From NCBI RefSeq assembly GCF_008364625.2, contig NZ_CP126604.1, positions 3,720,001 to 3,784,000 on the forward strand: DNA of 64,000 nucleotides, read 5' to 3'. The position numbers and the translations under genes were made by a program. Shown here piece by piece: positions 63,633 to 64,000 of the stretch. The notes under the pieces are model-generated. The model was not told the origin of the DNA and ran no database searches. It saw only the letters and a program-made list of their open reading frames with translations. The first letter of the stretch is position 1. Each line of letters starts with the position of its first letter. This DNA comes from Enterobacter dykesii. Its GTDB lineage: Bacteria; Pseudomonadota; Gammaproteobacteria; Enterobacterales; Enterobacteriaceae.

Positions 63633-64000
63633 TTACCGACGCACGCCGGAGGCCGCCGCGCGCTCCAGCACCACCTGCGCATGGTTAATAATCGGTGCAT
63701 CCACCATTTTGCCGTTAAGCGACACCACGCCCAGGCCGTTACGCTCGCCCTCTTCTGCAGCCTCAATCACCCTTTTGGCGTGATCCACCTCTTCCTGAGT
63801 CGGGGCGTAGGCGTTGTGCAGCAGGTCAATCTGGCGCGGGTTAATCAGCGATTTGCCGTTAAAGCCCATCTTGCGGATCAGATCGACCTCGCGCAGGAAC
63901 CCGGCCTCGTCGTTAACGTCTGACCACACTACGTCGAAGGCGTCGATACCCGCCGCGCGGGCGGCGTGCAGCACGGCGCAGCGGGCGTAGAACAGCTCGG
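63633..64000 (-). CDS. citE: Citrate lyase beta subunit, C-terminal part
   Basis: Citryl-ACP lyase that releases oxaloacetate. The gene is cut by the right edge; the last 121 codons are visible, in phase to position 63998. [18 protein letters not shown], the metal-binding Asp in [12 protein letters not shown], and [22 protein letters not shown] are standard for CitE. Upstream genes such as citD and citC should lie beyond the window. Confidence 0.94.
   Translation of the reverse strand, partial: ELFYARCAVLHAARAAGIDAFDVVWSDVNDEAGFLREVDLIRKMGFNGKSLINPRQIDLLHNAYAPTQEEVDHAKRVIEAAEEGERNGLGVVSLNGKMVDAPIINHAQVVLERAAASGVRR

Overview
The window is a stretch of core chromosome from a member of the Enterobacteriaceae. 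Gene order and protein sequence follow the E. coli K-12 region from idi to nupG almost gene for gene. Moderately GC-rich coding sequence, an OprD-family porin between loiP and speB, an RpiR-type regulator beside bglA, and a citrate-lyase cluster after nupG point to an Enterobacter/Lelliottia/Leclercia-like organism rather than Escherichia. The genus call is inference from layout, not from a database search.

Layout. Positions 1-9700 hold the idi tail, lysS-prfB (with the programmed frameshift), recJ-dsbC-xerD, fldB, ygfX-sdhE, ygfZ and trhA. Positions 9700-13100 hold an accessory RpiR regulator, bglA, and the short-chain dehydrogenase ygfF. Positions 13100-18000 hold the glycine-cleavage operon gcvTHP; its control region has recognisable GcvA and PurR elements. 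Positions 18000-25300 hold ubiI-ubiH-pepP-ygfB, zapA-ssrS (6S RNA)-fau, and serA. Positions 25300-29500 hold rpiA, argP, yggE, argO and mscS. Positions 29600-35400 are central carbon metabolism: fbaA, pgk, epd (with CRP- and Cra-like sites) and tktA. Positions 35600-41300 hold loiP, the porin, speB, speA and the tiny yqgB. Positions 41300-48980 hold metK (MetJ-like boxes), galP (GalR operator plus CRP site), sprT, endA, rsmE, gshB, algH and ruvX. Positions 48990-53300 hold yggR and the yggS-yggT-yggU-rdgB-hemW operon.

Positions 53300-54830 are the one clearly disturbed spot. A degenerate tail of a DUF559 endonuclease-like gene runs into a REP-like hairpin, and that hairpin was split by a complete IS481-family element (1285 bp, 5-bp target duplication CCCTG). 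The E. coli genes yggM and ansB, which lie here in K-12, are absent. From 54830 the backbone resumes with yggN, trmB-yggL, mutY-yggX-mltC and nupG. It then runs into citrate-lyase genes citG, citX, citF and the 3' part of citE, all read leftward.

A recurrent theme is a family of about twelve GC-rich palindromes (CCCTCTCCC...GGGAGAGGG, usually with an AGGGTGAGGG arm). They sit almost only at gene 3' ends and between convergent genes. A second, classical REP type (GCCGGGTGGCG...) occurs three times. The contact between the DUF559 remnant and one of these palindromes is the most intriguing lead in an otherwise ordinary window. No tRNA, rRNA, CRISPR array, prophage or integron was seen.
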